Below, one piece after another: positions 56,001 to 59,000 of a DNA stretch of 64,000 nt (position 1 is the first letter of the stretch; each line of letters opens with the position of its first letter). The notes under the pieces were generated by a model, which did not search any database, was not told the origin of the DNA, and saw nothing but the letters and a program-made list of their open reading frames with translations. Origin of the DNA: Mytilus californianus (Eukaryota; Mollusca; Bivalvia; Mytilida; Mytilidae); contig NW_026262593.1 of NCBI RefSeq assembly GCF_021869535.1, forward strand, positions 72,978,822 through 73,042,821. Direction: 5' to 3'. A program made the position numbers and the translations under genes.

Positions 56001-59000
56001 ATGACATTTTGAGTGGCAAACATACAGTTTCTGAAAATTTTGATCTATCAAATAAAGCAGATAATTTTTAGACATGTAGTTTATATACTTCTTAATCAAC
56101 TTCATCTTCAAAATCTACTTTTTATGCTGCCTCTAGAGGGGCATTATGTTTTCTTGTCTGTGTGTCTATCTGTTATTCTGTCTGTGTGTCCATCTGCTAT
56201 TCTGTCTGTGTGTCCATCTGTTATTCTGTCTGTCTGTCCATTTGCATTCTTGTACGAGGTGAAAGATTTTGGTCAAGGTTGTTTAACACTTAGTTGTCGT
56301 AAGAGGACCTTATCCTCCTTTAATATTGCCATAAGTGTTCTTTATCTACTACTATATTGTTTGAATGAGTATGTATATGTTTAAATAACCTTATAACTCA
56401 TTCAATGCCTGTTTTGAGGTGTTCTGTTTATATGATAAAGAATTTCAAAATTCAGGTCAACACCTCTCATGGGTGATATCCCCCAAAAATTGGGATAGTT
56501 GGCAGGTATGCAAGTTGTAGTGACATCAAGCAGAAATTTAGTACACATGTTTATTATGATGTGAAGAATAAGGATATCCTCATTTTATTTCATAAACCTA
56601 ACAAAAAATTACTTGCAGATCATCAGAAACTGAACCAAGAAATGGAGAGGAGATGAACAGACCTGGGGAAATAAATGTCATCAGTTTTAGAGCTGTTACA
56701 CGGAGGCATGCTGAACTGGAAAGAAGTAAAGATTCTAAAATGGATGGATCAACTGGTACCCCACCAAGGTTAGTATTGACTGGTTCCCAACCAAGGTTAG
56801 TATTGACTGGTTCCCAACCAAGGCTAGTATTGACTGGTTCCAAACCAAGGTTAGTATTGACTGGTTCCCAACCAAGGCTAGTATTGACTGGTGTAAGACC
56901 AAGGTTAGGATTGGCTGCTTCTTTACCAAAGTATATTTTGACTGGTTCACAAGCTACCTCATTACAATGCTCTAGCACATTTCTTCTGAGAAAAGATCCA
57001 AATTTTACTGCCAAATGTGACAAAAACCTTTTCGATCAGCACATGAGAATGAAAGACCTATTCCTGAAACTTTTAAAATCTTTAATTCAATGATTAGAAA
57101 ATTTAATTCAATAACCAACCATTGAATACTGTAAACCTTGCAAATTGCATACAGATTTATTTTTGCTTATTTTGGGGTCTCACAAAATGTTCAAGATATC
57201 CCATTTGAAAAAAAAATGAGTACCAAACAACAATATTAATGTGATAGGGGGATTTTTCATTTGATGCAATCATTCAACCAAAGCTAAAAATGAAATCACA
57301 AAAATAAATCAACCTGCAAAAATATTCAAGTTTACAGCTGTACTGTTTTCACAATAAATGTAATCACAATCTACTGTAGCTGTTTTCATGATAATTCTTT
57401 TTCATTATAGTCGTGGAAAGAAGAAACAACAAACATTAGATAGTCAGACATCAAGTTCTATGGTAAGTTTTAGTCGCTGGTTTCATTTCTATTTTTTTAG
57501 TAACAGGTCATTTACTCTTCCTGTTTTATTTTTTCAGGTCAGTTTTCACTCGTCATTTCTAACATTTGCTATTTTACTATATAATCATTATAATTTTCAA
57601 AATCAGTGTTGATATTTAAAAAAATCTTATATTTAGAATGTAATTTATAGATGTTTAGTTTCACTCATTTTTCATATTTTGAAGCTTCCATATTCAATGT
57701 TTATCACCACAATGACCTGTAACAATAGAAAAACAAATACTGTGGATTCATTAATATTCGTTGGATACCAATTTTCGTGGGTTTCGTGGGTACAGATCAA
57801 CCACGAATTCAGATGTTCAACAAATTACAAATTTTCTATAGGCTTTGTATGCAGAGATTGGCAAAACCACTGATTTAAATATCCACGAAAATGTAAGTTT
57901 TCCTCAATCCACGAATATTGATACCCACGAAAATAAATGAATCCACAGTATATTGGGTATCCATCCATGACACAAAATCAGTACATGCACAGCAAAAAAC
58001 ACACAAAAAGCCAAGGAACAGTGCTTGTATTGATGTTCTTCATCTCAAAATCACAGTGAGGCAAGTCCATGTAGTTTCATCTACAGTTATCACTAGCCTG
58101 TCAACACTGTGGTTGCGAGTTTGAATCCCACTCATGGCAAGCTGTGTTCGATCTCATCTTAATTGCCCAGGATTGCTAGTTTTCCTGCAGAGTTTCGGTA
58201 GTTCTCTCAGGGCAATCTAGCTTCCTCTATCTATAAAAACCTGACCTTCATGATATGGCCAATCATGCTGAAAATGATGTTAAACACCAAACAACCAATC
58301 AGTGATGTAAACAATAATTTGAATATATATCAGTTCCTTCTTGATAGAAGCTAGACACAAAAACAAATGTATACTGCAAGAATATTCCATAAGTTTATTG
58401 TCCCCCGCGTGATGCATAGCGGGGGACATGGAAATACTGGGCTTCCGTCTGTGTGTCCATCTGTCTGTCTGTCTGTCCGTCCCGTCTTGTTAGCGCTCAG
58501 ACAAGTTCTATGGTGGCTATCAACTTTTTTTAAAAGAATTTGTGTACAAAAATTGCCGATTTCAGAATAATTTTTTTTTTCAGAATCCAGAATGGAAGAG
58601 TATGTTTGGTTCTAGTGATTCTAGCTCCGCTACAGACTCGCCGAAATCCAAGTCGGTTATCAAGGCGGATTTACAGGAGAAAAAGATCAGTTCTAGTACA
58701 ACTTCACTGACTAGCCAAGGATCGTCTAACTCTGGCAGTTTTGTAACCATGTCACAGGGACAGATATCTATCCCAGAAGGCACTCTGGCAAGGGGAACAA
58801 TTGGGGCAATTACTCAAGATATGAACAAAATTATGGCTAGTAAGTTCAGTCTTCATGATAAACTTTTGAATCTACAGGCCCGAAGCTAAAGTTAACAAAT
58901 AATTTTGTTAGATTCGATTGGCCTATAGTGCTGATTTTTACATGCCCAACAGCATTTTTACAAGCCTGGGTTGGTGGGTCTGTGGTTGACCATGAAGACT

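Noticed and set aside
56598..57023. 141-codon minus-strand frame with repeated LGLEPVNTS units
   Set aside because: Antisense of PIK3R4 exon 23 and its 27-bp minisatellite. The plus strand has the splice sites and family match.
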